Both the position numbers and the translations under genes were made by a program. Positions 9,276 to 18,185 of a stretch of 64,000 nt of DNA are shown in pieces. How positions within the stretch are numbered: the stretch's first letter is position 1; each line of letters begins with the position of its first letter. The notes under the pieces are model-generated. The model worked only from the letters and a program-made list of their open reading frames with translations, had not been told where the DNA came from and did no database searches. Source of the DNA: Fibrobacterota bacterium (GTDB lineage Bacteria > Fibrobacterota > Chitinivibrionia > Chitinivibrionales > Chitinispirillaceae); assembly GCA_023459055.1 (NCBI GenBank), contig JAEWVR010000020.1, forward strand, positions 124,001 to 188,000, read 5' to 3'.

Positions 9276-9877
9276 TCGCATTGACTGTATTTGCGAAAAT
9301 ACCGGTTCTCGGATTTGCAAAAACCAGGATTGCATTGACGCATGGAACTGAGACCGCACATCGAATTTATAATGAATTAATTGAGGCAACCGCCCTTACT
9401 GTTAATAAGTTCAACTATCATGTTATTTACGCTGGCGACAACCCGGATCTCCTAAAAAAAAGTTTTCAAAAAGCAGAATCTTTTATACCGCAGTATGGTC
9501 AAACATTAGGAGAACGCTTGCAGAATTCATCAAATTATTTTTTTAATCATGGGTATGATAGTGTTGTCATTATTGGAAGTGATTGTCCCTTTCTTACTGA
9601 AAATGATCTAAAGCGCGCAATTAGTGATCTTGATAATGGATATGATGTATCATTGGGGCCAGCAAAAGATGGAGGATATTATCTTGTAGGTATTAAACCC
9701 AATGCAATTGATATCTTTAATGTGACCAGTTGGGGGCAGGCAACATTATTCAAAGATACTATGAATGTTATCAAAAAGAAAAATCTTAAATGCAATCTAT
9801 TACCTGAACGGTCGGATATCGATACTATGAAGGATTATGAAGCCTGGATGAGTGGTACGATAAAACTGAATATGTGA
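9272..9877 (+). CDS. TIGR04282/DUF2064 glycosyltransferase-like protein
   Basis: A 201-residue protein with a nucleotidyltransferase-like fold related to CofC and MobA. It starts ALTVFAKIPVLGFAKTRI, then IIGSDCPFLTENDL with the metal-binding aspartate, then GPAKDGGYYLVGI, the family signature. The start ATG overlaps the stop of the preceding GT2 fusion by four bases, so the two are translationally coupled and likely act together, plausibly in making or using an activated sugar for a lipid glycoside. Length is normal for the family. The substrate cannot be read from sequence. Confidence 0.82.
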   Translation: MIALTVFAKIPVLGFAKTRIALTHGTETAHRIYNELIEATALTVNKFNYHVIYAGDNPDLLKKSFQKAESFIPQYGQTLGERLQNSSNYFFNHGYDSVVIIGSDCPFLTENDLKRAISDLDNGYDVSLGPAKDGGYYLVGIKPNAIDIFNVTSWGQATLFKDTMNVIKKKNLKCNLLPERSDIDTMKDYEAWMSGTIKLNM

Positions 9878-10139
9878 TCACTTCTGCTATCAGATGAACG
9901 AATAATTGATATCAGACAAAGAAATTAGTATATATTGAATATTCTGCCAAGGTAATAATAAATTATTCGTGTTGTATAAAACAAAATAAGAAAGTATATT
10001 CGAAAGAAGTTATTAGAACCCTTTTATTTATTGATAAATAATTACCAGAACAATAATCGTTACCATTGTTTTATATAAGTAATTTTTAAATTCAAACCGG
10101 GAGATTACTCTGAAAAATGTCCCTCTCGTAATAAGTACA

Positions 10140-11012
10140 TTGCGTCCAAATTTTTTAATTTTAACTCCTATCTGTATCTCTGTAGGAGTTGCATTATCTA
10201 TAAATAAATCAACGAATCCCTTCATGCTGAACACTATTCTTTGTTTACTTGCTGGTGCATTTGCGCATATTGGTGTCAATACACTTAATGAATTCTTGAA
10301 TTTTAAAAGTGGACTTGATAAGACAACTAAACGAACACCTTTTTCTGGTGGCAGTGGTGCACTAATTGTAAAGCCAGAGCTAAGTTCTTATGTATTATCC
10401 ATATCAATCATTAGCATTATACTGACAATTGCTATTGGTGTTTATTTTGTGATTTTGAGAGGGGTGCTGCTCGCATTGCTATTATCAATCGGATTATTTC
10501 TTGTAATTATGTATGATATCGTTATTGTTAAGCGACCCATTCTTTGTTACTTTGCACCTGGGATCGGATTTGGATTGGTTTTTATTATCGGAACAGAAAT
10601 AGTTCTAACAGGAAATTATTCAGGTGAAAGTATTATTTGTTCATCAATTTCACTCATAAGTATCAGTAACATTCTTTTGCTTAATCAATATCCTGATATT
10701 GATGCAGACAAACAAGTCGGTAGAAAAAATATTCCAATTGTCTGGGGTACGAAAAATGCTAATATTTTTTATATTGGAACATGTATCGTTCTATTCTTGT
10801 CAATAATAGGCGCTGTCGTATTCAATACTCTTCCAATATACTCTTTAATTATTCTTATATTCATAATCCCGTCAATTATAATTTCAGATAATTTAATTAA
10901 GTATACGAATAATATTAAGAAACTGGAAACATTTTTAGGTCTCAATATAATCATGAACTTAGGTATTGTTATGTCATTGGCAATCGTGTTTATTCTTGAC
11001 CGTCTGATTTGA
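10140..11012 (+). CDS. UbiA-family prenyltransferase
   Basis: A roughly 290-residue integral membrane protein with about nine hydrophobic spans and the two Asp-rich loops of the UbiA superfamily: NTLNEFLNFKSGLDKTT, and NQYPDIDADKQVGRKN. The layout resembles MenA-like enzymes that prenylate aromatic acceptors. The first acceptable start is the TTG at 10140, which has no ribosome site. A CTG at 10110 in the same frame has GGGAG six bases upstream and would add LKNVPLVIST before the usual LRP opening, so a rare CTG start is possible. It sits 12 bases before the polyprenyl diphosphate synthase, which probably supplies its donor. Confidence 0.82.
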   Translation: MRPNFLILTPICISVGVALSINKSTNPFMLNTILCLLAGAFAHIGVNTLNEFLNFKSGLDKTTKRTPFSGGSGALIVKPELSSYVLSISIISIILTIAIGVYFVILRGVLLALLLSIGLFLVIMYDIVIVKRPILCYFAPGIGFGLVFIIGTEIVLTGNYSGESIICSSISLISISNILLLNQYPDIDADKQVGRKNIPIVWGTKNANIFYIGTCIVLFLSIIGAVVFNTLPIYSLIILIFIIPSIIISDNLIKYTNNIKKLETFLGLNIIMNLGIVMSLAIVFILDRLI

Positions 11013-11024
11013 AGTAACTTTTTT

Positions 11025-11936
11025 ATGACTCGATATTATCCGATGCTATATAATCCCAGGCGTGCAAATTCTGATAATTGTAAATCAATTGATAGTTTTG
11101 TCGCATCTGTAATAGAAATATTAAATGGGCAGGTATATCAAAGTGGATGCTTACTAGATGAATATGTTCAAGATGTTGGCTGGGGGAAAATGCTTCGAAC
11201 GCGTTTTCTGGCAAGCATGATTGATCCTGGCGCAGTATCCGAACGTATCCTAAAATTGAGTGCAGCCATTGAACTCATTCATAGTTCGAGTTTACTGCAC
11301 GATGATGTCGTTGATCAGTCGAGTGTTCGCAGAGGTAAGCTTACTTTATGGAAGCAGACATCTGTTTCAAAAGCCGTTCTTGCAGGGGATTTGTTACTCA
11401 GCAAGGCATTAAAGCTTGTAGTACAAAACTCTGATTTAATTGAGCATTTTCTTGATGCTATTGAAACCATGGCGTCAAGTGAATCAGAACAGATGTATAA
11501 TAATTCAGATGTGCTGATAATTAATCAATACATGAATCATATAGGGAAAAAAACAGGAAAACTTTTTGCACTGTGTATGCGTTGTGTCCCAACCGATTGT
11601 TTGATAACATCAGATTTATTAAGTGATATTGGTAGCAATCTTGGTATCGTATATCAAATAGTAGATGATCTTCTTGACGAATTTGGAGATGTTCAAATTA
11701 CCGGTAAGAATCAATTCGTAGACAGAGTTAATAATTCAATTACTATTACACATTGCCAAAACTCACTAATTGAGGGTCAAAATCTAATTAAACAAATATT
11801 AGATAAGTCGTTTTCGAAATTGAAACACCTGACTAATTATCATGATGGACTGCAATATTATATTACCAATTATTTTTTGCCAACAATAAAGTCAACTGGT
11901 TTAAAATTAGAAGAAACAATATTTAATAGTATATAA
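11025..11936 (+). CDS. Trans-polyprenyl diphosphate synthase
   Basis: A 303-residue all-helical isoprenyl diphosphate synthase. The first Asp-rich motif is LLHDDVVDQS, the second QIVDDLLDEFG, and the GKxLR substrate motif is WGKMLRTRF. This class condenses IPP with allylic diphosphates to make chains for quinones or lipids. The residues before DDVVD that set chain length include no obvious bulky block, so a medium or long product is plausible but unproven. It directly follows the UbiA gene on the same strand, and a shared function is the simplest reading. The ATG at 11025 gives a normal family length. Confidence 0.85.
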   Translation: MTRYYPMLYNPRRANSDNCKSIDSFVASVIEILNGQVYQSGCLLDEYVQDVGWGKMLRTRFLASMIDPGAVSERILKLSAAIELIHSSSLLHDDVVDQSSVRRGKLTLWKQTSVSKAVLAGDLLLSKALKLVVQNSDLIEHFLDAIETMASSESEQMYNNSDVLIINQYMNHIGKKTGKLFALCMRCVPTDCLITSDLLSDIGSNLGIVYQIVDDLLDEFGDVQITGKNQFVDRVNNSITITHCQNSLIEGQNLIKQILDKSFSKLKHLTNYHDGLQYYITNYFLPTIKSTGLKLEETIFNSI

Positions 11937-12031
11937 CAATATAAAAGTAGATAGTGTCAATTGTTGCATTACTAAGTTGAATTTGTAAAAAAAGAAAAAT
12001 CATAATGACAAATTTTCTTTAAGGAGTCGAA

Positions 12032-12655
12032 ATGACCACAACAATGTCAAGGCGAGAGGCAATAACTACTATCAGCGCCGTGTTAGCTCTATTTTCATTA
12101 AAAGTCCCGATTAAGGCAAAATCTGTTGATGCTGTGGCTTCAGCCACAAAGTCAGATTCTTTTACGATAAATCCTGACGCAAATGTTCTAATTACTTGTG
12201 TATCGTTTCACCATCAAAATACTCTCAAAATAGCAAATGCAATTTCATCTGTCATGAATGTACAAATGATACATCCAGATCATTTTTTATCTGTGGATCT
12301 GACAAAATACAAAATAATTGGATTTGGCTCTGGAATTTACAGTCAAACATTTCATCGTTCAATGCTTAATCTTGCCGATAAACTAACCAATGTGAAAAAA
12401 TACAAGGCATTTCTTTTCTCAACAAGTGCAATTTCAAGGGCATATGCCTTAAAACATAAGACCACGGATTTTCATACTCCGATGCGTAATAAATTATTAA
12501 GCAAAGGATTTGAGATCCTTGGCGAGTATAATTGTGTGGGATGGAATACGAATAGTTTTATGAAATTTTTTGGGGGAATGAACAAAGGAAAGCCAAATGA
12601 GGATGACTTCAAAAATGCCAGAGAATTCGCAGCGAAATTGTTCGAACGTATTTGA
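12032..12655 (+). CDS. Flavodoxin-like protein with a possible Tat signal
   Basis: A 207-residue protein. Residues 1-35 contain SRREAITTISAVLALFSL, a paired-arginine motif followed by a moderately hydrophobic stretch, like a twin-arginine signal. From about residue 47 the rest is flavodoxin-like: VLITCVSFHHQNTLKIAN takes the place of the FMN phosphate loop, and the C-terminal GGMNKGKPNEDDFKNAREFA is typical of one flavodoxin subgroup. The phosphate loop departs from the usual T/SxTGNT, so FMN binding is not certain. A strong AAGGAG ribosome site precedes the ATG. An exported flavodoxin would be an unusual electron carrier for the membrane steps of this locus. Confidence 0.72.
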   Translation: MTTTMSRREAITTISAVLALFSLKVPIKAKSVDAVASATKSDSFTINPDANVLITCVSFHHQNTLKIANAISSVMNVQMIHPDHFLSVDLTKYKIIGFGSGIYSQTFHRSMLNLADKLTNVKKYKAFLFSTSAISRAYALKHKTTDFHTPMRNKLLSKGFEILGEYNCVGWNTNSFMKFFGGMNKGKPNEDDFKNAREFAAKLFERI

Positions 12656-12773
12656 GTTATATTTAAAATCTGGTATAATGTAAGATTGATCGGTATTGGT
12701 AATCGTACCCAGTTGAATGCTATATTGTGCTAAATTGTACCAATAATGAAATGGCTCAGTGAAATAACTTGCT

Positions 12774-12797
12774 AAAATATACTGAACAGTATATTTT
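12774..12797. promoter_or_regulatory. Palindromic operator candidate in front of the TetR gene
   Basis: Two perfect 11-base inverted arms, AAAATATACTG and CAGTATATTTT, are separated by AA. The site lies about 95 bases upstream of the TetR-family start at 12893. Its size and symmetry fit a homodimeric TetR operator, and the left nine bases recur at 13554 before the ketosynthase gene. Confidence 0.55.
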
Positions 12798-12892
12798 GTA
12801 GAGTAACAATGAGACGATTCTTTTATATGGCTTCTGATGTGTGCAGATGAAAGTCATGTAACGACAGGTTTGGTTGATATCAGAGAGGCTGG

Positions 12893-13489
12893 TTGTTGAA
12901 AAAATCTGACAGAACGCGTGAATTTATTCTTTCCCGGTGTGCACCTGTTTTTAATCAAAAGGGCTATGTTGGGACATCACTGGCTGATCTTGAGCTCGCC
13001 ACAGGGTTAACAAAAGGGTGTATTTATGGATTGTTTCAGACTAAAGAATCGCTTGCAGTAGAGTGTTTTGAGTATGCGCGGGCACTTATCCATGAACGGA
13101 TGGATTGTGAAGCGCGTGATAAATGTAATTCAATCGACAAACTGCGTGCAATTTTTGATATGTGGCGTACATTTCCGGATTATTGGCCGATAAAAGGTGG
13201 TTGTCCGATCCTGAACACATCGATTGAGGCTGATGACACAAATCCACTTCTTCAGGCTCGGGTGGTAAAGGCCCTTGAAACCTGGCGGCGTTTCTTTTCG
13301 AGTATTATTACTAAAGGTATAAGGAGCGGAGAAATCAGGCCGGATGCAAATCCCCATGTAATCGCAACGCTGTTTATTGCACTGCTTGAAGGGGCTACAA
13401 TGATGTCAAAAGCATATAATGACAGCGCAAGTCTCGGTATTGTTCTTGACAAAATTGATGAGATGATTCATCAGATAAAAAAGCAGTAA
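12893..13489 (+). CDS. TetR/AcrR-family transcriptional regulator
   Basis: A 198-residue regulator. Residues 1-55 hold the TetR helix-turn-helix: RTREFILSRCAPVFNQKGYVGTSLADLELATGLTKG split over two helices, then IYGLFQTKESL. The C-terminal ligand domain has GGCPILNTSIEADD, a pattern seen in the YxaF/LmrA-like branch; the cysteines at the N terminus and in GGCP may be worth noting as redox or ligand contacts. TTG at 12893 or the adjacent TTG at 12896 is the start, with AGAGAGG upstream. It is followed on the same strand by the ketosynthase and preceded by a strong palindrome, so it probably controls itself and that gene. Confidence 0.88.
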   Translation: MLKKSDRTREFILSRCAPVFNQKGYVGTSLADLELATGLTKGCIYGLFQTKESLAVECFEYARALIHERMDCEARDKCNSIDKLRAIFDMWRTFPDYWPIKGGCPILNTSIEADDTNPLLQARVVKALETWRRFFSSIITKGIRSGEIRPDANPHVIATLFIALLEGATMMSKAYNDSASLGIVLDKIDEMIHQIKKQ

Positions 13490-13553
13490 CATTAATGTTG
13501 TAATAGTGTTTTCAGACTGGCAAAATAGTATGGAATGTATGGTCGTATATAAT

Positions 13554-13577
13554 AAAATATACCAGTTGGTACAAAAT
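13554..13577. promoter_or_regulatory. Second palindrome, before the ketosynthase gene
   Basis: The segment opens with AAAATATAC, as at 12774, and has a core dyad TACCA-GT-TGGTA at 13560-13571. It ends about 15 bases before the ketosynthase ATG, so binding here could block its expression. The symmetry is weaker than at 12774. Confidence 0.4.
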
Positions 13578-13591
13578 AAAGGTTGGTGAGT

Positions 13592-14854
13592 ATGAAAAAG
13601 ATTAACAGGGTAGTTGTAACGGGCATGGGAGCGGTCACCCCGGTTGGCAATACGGTTGACCATTTCTGGGAATCACTGATCAATGGAGTAAGCGGTGCCT
13701 GTGCTATTACAAAATTTGACTGCTCACGGTTTAAAACAAGGTTTTGCTGTGAAGTAAAAGGGTTTGATCCACTTGAATATATTGATGCCAAAGAGTGCCG
13801 GTCTATGGATCTTTATTCACAGTATGCTGTCGCAGCTGCGCATCAGGCGTTTGCGGATGCAAAACTTGATAGATTAAGGGGGGACCGGTACCGGTACGGT
13901 GTGATGTTCGCATCGGGTATTGGTGGGCTTGAGTCTCTTCAGAATGAGATTATCAGGTTTACACAAAAGGATTTTACTCCACGTTTTTCACCACATATGA
14001 TCATTAAAATGATCTCAAATATTGCCGCCGGTATTATCGCAATGCGATACGATTTCCGAGGTGTAAATTATGGGATTGTTAGTGCATGCGCATCTTCGAC
14101 AACTGCAATAATTGATGCGTATAATACGTTGCGGCTTGGTAATGCGGATGTAATTATTGTCGGTGGCGCAGAGGCTGCAGTGAATGCGACAGCGATTGGA
14201 GGATTCAATGCGATGGGCGCATTATCAGAAAATAATGATAATTATAGCACTGCATCACGGCCGTTTGACAAGACAAGAGATGGCTTTGTTCTTGGTGAGG
14301 GGGCTGGAGCACTGGTCCTTGAAACGCTTGATCATGCGTTGGAACGTAATGCATCAATTATTGCTGAAGTGGCCGGCGGTGGAATGACTGCCGATGCATA
14401 TCATTATGCGCTTCCGCATCCTGAGGGGCGGTCGGTGTTTAACGCGATGCGGATTGCCATTGAGGATGCCGGAATGAAACCGCAGGATATTGATTATGTC
14501 AATCTTCATGCAACATCAACTCCCGCCGGAGACCCGCCTGAACTGATGGCTGTTCAGGAACTTTTTTCCGGATCTCTTGACACATTGAATGTGAGTGCAA
14601 CAAAATCAATGACTGGTCATTTGCTTGGAGCCGCAGGGGTGATTGAGGCAATTGCAACGATCAAGTCAATAATGGAGGGTATTATACCGCCAACAATCAA
14701 TACTACTGATATTGATCCTGCGTTAGATGTAAAGGTTGATTTGACACTTGGTAAGGCTCAGAAGAAAGTTATCAATGCTGCATTGAGTAATACTTTCGGA
14801 TTTGGTGGACAGAACGCGAGTGTTCTGTTGAAAAAGTATGAAATGAATCAGTAG
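13592..14854 (+). CDS. Beta-ketoacyl-ACP synthase II (FabF-like)
   Basis: A 420-residue ketosynthase with a complete catalytic set: Cys166 in SACASSTTAI, His306 in LHATSTPAGD, Lys338 and His343 in TKSMTGHLLGAAG. It would condense malonyl-ACP with an acyl primer. I choose the ATG at 13592 over the upstream TTG and GTG because MKKINRVVVTGMG is the usual FabF start. FabF normally has NAHGTSTPLGD; the HATST variant seen here is tolerated in the family. No other fab genes are next to it, and it is paired with a TetR gene, so it may be an inducible KS for lipid remodelling or for the accessory ACP of the locus upstream. Confidence 0.9.
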   Translation: MKKINRVVVTGMGAVTPVGNTVDHFWESLINGVSGACAITKFDCSRFKTRFCCEVKGFDPLEYIDAKECRSMDLYSQYAVAAAHQAFADAKLDRLRGDRYRYGVMFASGIGGLESLQNEIIRFTQKDFTPRFSPHMIIKMISNIAAGIIAMRYDFRGVNYGIVSACASSTTAIIDAYNTLRLGNADVIIVGGAEAAVNATAIGGFNAMGALSENNDNYSTASRPFDKTRDGFVLGEGAGALVLETLDHALERNASIIAEVAGGGMTADAYHYALPHPEGRSVFNAMRIAIEDAGMKPQDIDYVNLHATSTPAGDPPELMAVQELFSGSLDTLNVSATKSMTGHLLGAAGVIEAIATIKSIMEGIIPPTINTTDIDPALDVKVDLTLGKAQKKVINAALSNTFGFGGQNASVLLKKYEMNQ

Positions 14855-14906
14855 CATTAATCGAACCGCCGAATAAGGAATCCCAAAATAGTCGGAATGG
14901 TGTGAA

Positions 14907-14940
14907 TAGTCGGAGGGCACTATGTAGCCCCCTCCGACTA
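14907..14940. terminator. Hairpin between convergent genes
   Basis: The 11-base arms TAGTCGGAGGG and CCCTCCGACTA enclose a 12-base loop. It sits between the ends of the ketosynthase (+) and the RND pump (-), where a shared terminator is expected. No T tract follows on either strand, so it may be a stability element or a Rho-type site. Confidence 0.5.
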
Positions 14941-14967
14941 CTCGATAACCACTACTCAAACTGTCTG

Positions 14968-17900
14968 TCAGTCAATTGCCTTTTTGGCAAAGTGTTTTAT
15001 CCAGTTGGCAATCTGATCAACATACTGATACACAATAGGAATTACATAAAGTGTAAGGAACGTTGAACTTATGAGACCGCCAATAACGGCTGTTGCCATA
15101 GGTGCCATCTGTGAGCCATCCTTACCACCGAAGAATGCCATCGGGATCATACCTACGATTGTAGCAAGTGCTGTGATAATAACAGGACGAAGTCGTGTCT
15201 GGCAGCCTTCAACAAGAGAATCATGCATGTTGTTGCCTGCTTCCCGCAGCTGATTGATGTAGTCAACCATAACGATACCGTTACTTATGACTATACCCAC
15301 AAGTATTATTATACCCATGAATGTCACAATGGAAAGTGTCTTTCCAAGTAATAGAAGTATCCAAACAACACCTATTGCTGCAAGAGGAATTGTAAACATG
15401 ATCACAAACGGATGAACAAGGCTCTCAAACTGTGATGCCATGATCATGTAAATAAGAAGTATTGCAACTATTAGTGCAAGCAGCAACTGTCCGAATGCAT
15501 CCTGCATGTCTTCAAATTCGCCCTTGAATTCAATTGCATATCCCTGAGGCATTGCTTTCTTTATTGGTTCAAGACGGGCTTTTACATCTTTTACAACATC
15601 ACCAAGTGGACGGTTTTCAAGGTTTGCGTCGACAATTCCGATACGGTATTTATTATCGCGCTTGATTGTTACAGGGCCAAGTCCCTCGGACATTGTAGTA
15701 ACCTGGCTCAGAGGTATGATTGCTCCGGTCGGCGTTTTCAATGGAAATTGACGGATGTAGTCAAGGTCGGATCTGAATTTTTTGTCAAGAATGACCCTCA
15801 TGTCAATTTCGTCGTCACCGGTTCTCAACTGCGTCGCAACAGTTCCGAGGTTTGCTGCCTGAAGAGCGCTCTGTACCTGGGAAGGTGAGAGACCATAAAG
15901 GAGCGCTTTTTGTCTGTCAACCTTGAAGTGGTATTCCGGACGTGCTTTGGAGAATGATGATTCAAGATCTTTGAGACCCGGTACAGTTTTGACTGCGTCA
16001 AAAATATTCTGAGATATGTCCTTGAGAGTATTGAGGTCTGTTCCATATACGTAAATGGATACAGGTTTACCGCTGCTGCCCATCATGCTCTGGTTTGAGA
16101 ATGTGATCTTTCCGTTGTTGAGCACAGGAAATTTGTCACGGAGCGAATTCTGGATCTCCTGCTGTGTACGATCACGGTCTTTTGTCTCTGTCAGACGAAC
16201 GTATATTACGGCCCCATTGGTACCGGTTACAGATGACTGGTTTCTTGAATTGTCATCACGGCCGATCATCTCGCCAACATATTTAACTTCAGGTACAGTT
16301 AGAAGCATGTCCCTTATCTGTCCGCACAACATTGTTGTTTCATCAAGTGTTGTACCCTGGGGCAATTCAACATTCATTGCCATCATACCATTGTCAGATG
16401 AAGGCATGAACTCTTTGCCGACAAACAGAATGCCGACAACAACGCTGACAACCACAATAAGGAAAACAGAACCGATAGTGAGACCTGGGCGTTTCAGTAC
16501 TGATTTCAATGTCTTTGCATAGAAATTCTTAATAACATTGAACCATGCAGCACCCTCTTTTTTCGGTTTACGGAAAAAGATTGATGAAAGCATCGGTACA
16601 ATTGTAAATGCAACAAAAAGGCTTGCAAGAAGTGCAAATGCGATAGTAAGACTCAGGCCGCGCATGAGTTCACCTGCGATACCCTTTGAGAAAAGCATCG
16701 GAAGAAAGACGATAATAGTTGTAAACGTAGATGCGACAATTGCCATACTGACTTCACTGGCGCCTTTTTTAGCCGCCACCTGCGGAGACTCGCCGTTTTC
16801 AAGATGTCTGAAAATGTTTTCTATCACAACAACCGCATCATCCACAAGACGGCCGATACCCAGGGCCAGACCTCCAAGTGTCATTATGTTAAGTGTAAAA
16901 CCAGTAGAGTACAGAATGATGAATGTCGTAATAATTGACAAAGGAATCGCGACAGAAATAATAAGTGTCGGTCGTATGTTTCCAAGGAAAATGAAAAGCA
17001 GCAGAATTGCCAGCAGGCCTCCGATAAGAAGTTCCTTCACAGTGGTCTTTGTGGTTCTTTTTACGGGATCGCCCTGATCGAAAATTGTTGAGAACTTGAT
17101 TTCCGGGAACTGGGCCTTAATGGCTTCAATTTCTTTGTTTACTTTCTGAGAGACTTTAAGTGTGTTTGAGCCACTCTGTTTTGAGACAATAAGGAATACG
17201 CTTGATTCTCCGTTTATTTTGCTGAGACTGCGTTTTTCTTTATATGTGTCAACAACATTGGCTATTTCATAAAGTTTTACAGGAATGCCGTTAGGTGATG
17301 CTCCGACAACAGTGTTTCTTATGTCGTCAAGATCTTTGTATTCGCCCATCGCCCTGAGAAGTATGTCTGTGTTTGCCACATTGAAATACCCGGCCGGGGT
17401 GTTCGAGTTCTGAGATCTGAGTGAACCGATGATGTTATCCATTGTAAGGGATTTACCCTTGAGTTTTATGGGGTCAACGCAAATCTGTACTTCACGCTCA
17501 TCTCCACCCATAACCTGAACCTGCGCAACACCGTCAAGCCTCTGCAGGCGCTGCTGGACATTGTCTTCAAGAAATACCCTTAACTTATAGGAATCAGGGT
17601 TTCCGCTTACTCCGCTAAGCAATACAGGCATTTGGGACATATCGAATTTGTAGACAAGGGGATCATTTATTCCAGTTGGAAGCTGTCCTCGTATCTGCGC
17701 AATATAATCACGGATATCCATTGAGGCGACATCCAGATTTGTTCCCCATTCAAATTCGACTGAAATGCTTGAATAACCTTCAGCTGAAGATGATGAAACT
17801 TTTTTTACATTGTTGACACTTGAAATTGCACGTTCAATAGGTTCTGTGACCAGCTGTTCAATTTCCTGAGGTGCCACACCCTGATAGCTTGTTACAACTG

Positions 17901-18060
17901 TAATTGTCGGAAATGAAATGTCCGGCATCATTTCAAGCGGCATTCTTGTCAGAGACATAAGACCGAAAACCACCATTATAAGCGCAAGCATTGTTATTGA
18001 TACGCGCTTTGTAACTGAAAAGTTTACAATTGGATTTATTTTTCTTATTCCTTCACTCAT
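14968..18060 (-). CDS. RND efflux transporter, HAE1/AcrB type
   Basis: A 1030-residue inner-membrane pump of full family length. It begins NPIVNFSVTKRVSITMLALIM, has two large periplasmic loops and twelve predicted spans, and carries GLALGIGRLVDDAVVVIENI, the TM4 segment with paired aspartates used for proton coupling. It is the last gene of a - strand operon of TetR, TolC, adaptor and pump, which together would form a tripartite exporter across both membranes. Substrates could be drugs, bile-like compounds, solvents or a native lipid product; the sequence does not decide between them. AAGGA precedes the start. Confidence 0.95.
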   Translation of the reverse strand: MSEGIRKINPIVNFSVTKRVSITMLALIMVVFGLMSLTRMPLEMMPDISFPTITVVTSYQGVAPQEIEQLVTEPIERAISSVNNVKKVSSSSAEGYSSISVEFEWGTNLDVASMDIRDYIAQIRGQLPTGINDPLVYKFDMSQMPVLLSGVSGNPDSYKLRVFLEDNVQQRLQRLDGVAQVQVMGGDEREVQICVDPIKLKGKSLTMDNIIGSLRSQNSNTPAGYFNVANTDILLRAMGEYKDLDDIRNTVVGASPNGIPVKLYEIANVVDTYKEKRSLSKINGESSVFLIVSKQSGSNTLKVSQKVNKEIEAIKAQFPEIKFSTIFDQGDPVKRTTKTTVKELLIGGLLAILLLFIFLGNIRPTLIISVAIPLSIITTFIILYSTGFTLNIMTLGGLALGIGRLVDDAVVVIENIFRHLENGESPQVAAKKGASEVSMAIVASTFTTIIVFLPMLFSKGIAGELMRGLSLTIAFALLASLFVAFTIVPMLSSIFFRKPKKEGAAWFNVIKNFYAKTLKSVLKRPGLTIGSVFLIVVVSVVVGILFVGKEFMPSSDNGMMAMNVELPQGTTLDETTMLCGQIRDMLLTVPEVKYVGEMIGRDDNSRNQSSVTGTNGAVIYVRLTETKDRDRTQQEIQNSLRDKFPVLNNGKITFSNQSMMGSSGKPVSIYVYGTDLNTLKDISQNIFDAVKTVPGLKDLESSFSKARPEYHFKVDRQKALLYGLSPSQVQSALQAANLGTVATQLRTGDDEIDMRVILDKKFRSDLDYIRQFPLKTPTGAIIPLSQVTTMSEGLGPVTIKRDNKYRIGIVDANLENRPLGDVVKDVKARLEPIKKAMPQGYAIEFKGEFEDMQDAFGQLLLALIVAILLIYMIMASQFESLVHPFVIMFTIPLAAIGVVWILLLLGKTLSIVTFMGIIILVGIVISNGIVMVDYINQLREAGNNMHDSLVEGCQTRLRPVIITALATIVGMIPMAFFGGKDGSQMAPMATAVIGGLISSTFLTLYVIPIVYQYVDQIANWIKHFAKKAID

Positions 18061-18185
18061 CGGATTTATCCTTATTACATGAATGTTGTTGATATTGTAA
18101 ATTGGGCAATATCACCCGGTACCTTATGAATGTCATGAAAAAACTTTCATGACATCCTAATAATTAAAAATATCAGTACTAATGT

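Noticed and set aside
7485..9877. Arsenosugar biosynthesis cluster
   Set aside because: The label of TIGR04282/04283 comes from context elsewhere; no ArsM- or ArsS-like protein is present here.
15071..17077. Long + strand frames opposite the RND pump
   Set aside because: They lie wholly inside a well-conserved gene on the other strand and have no ribosome sites or known domains.
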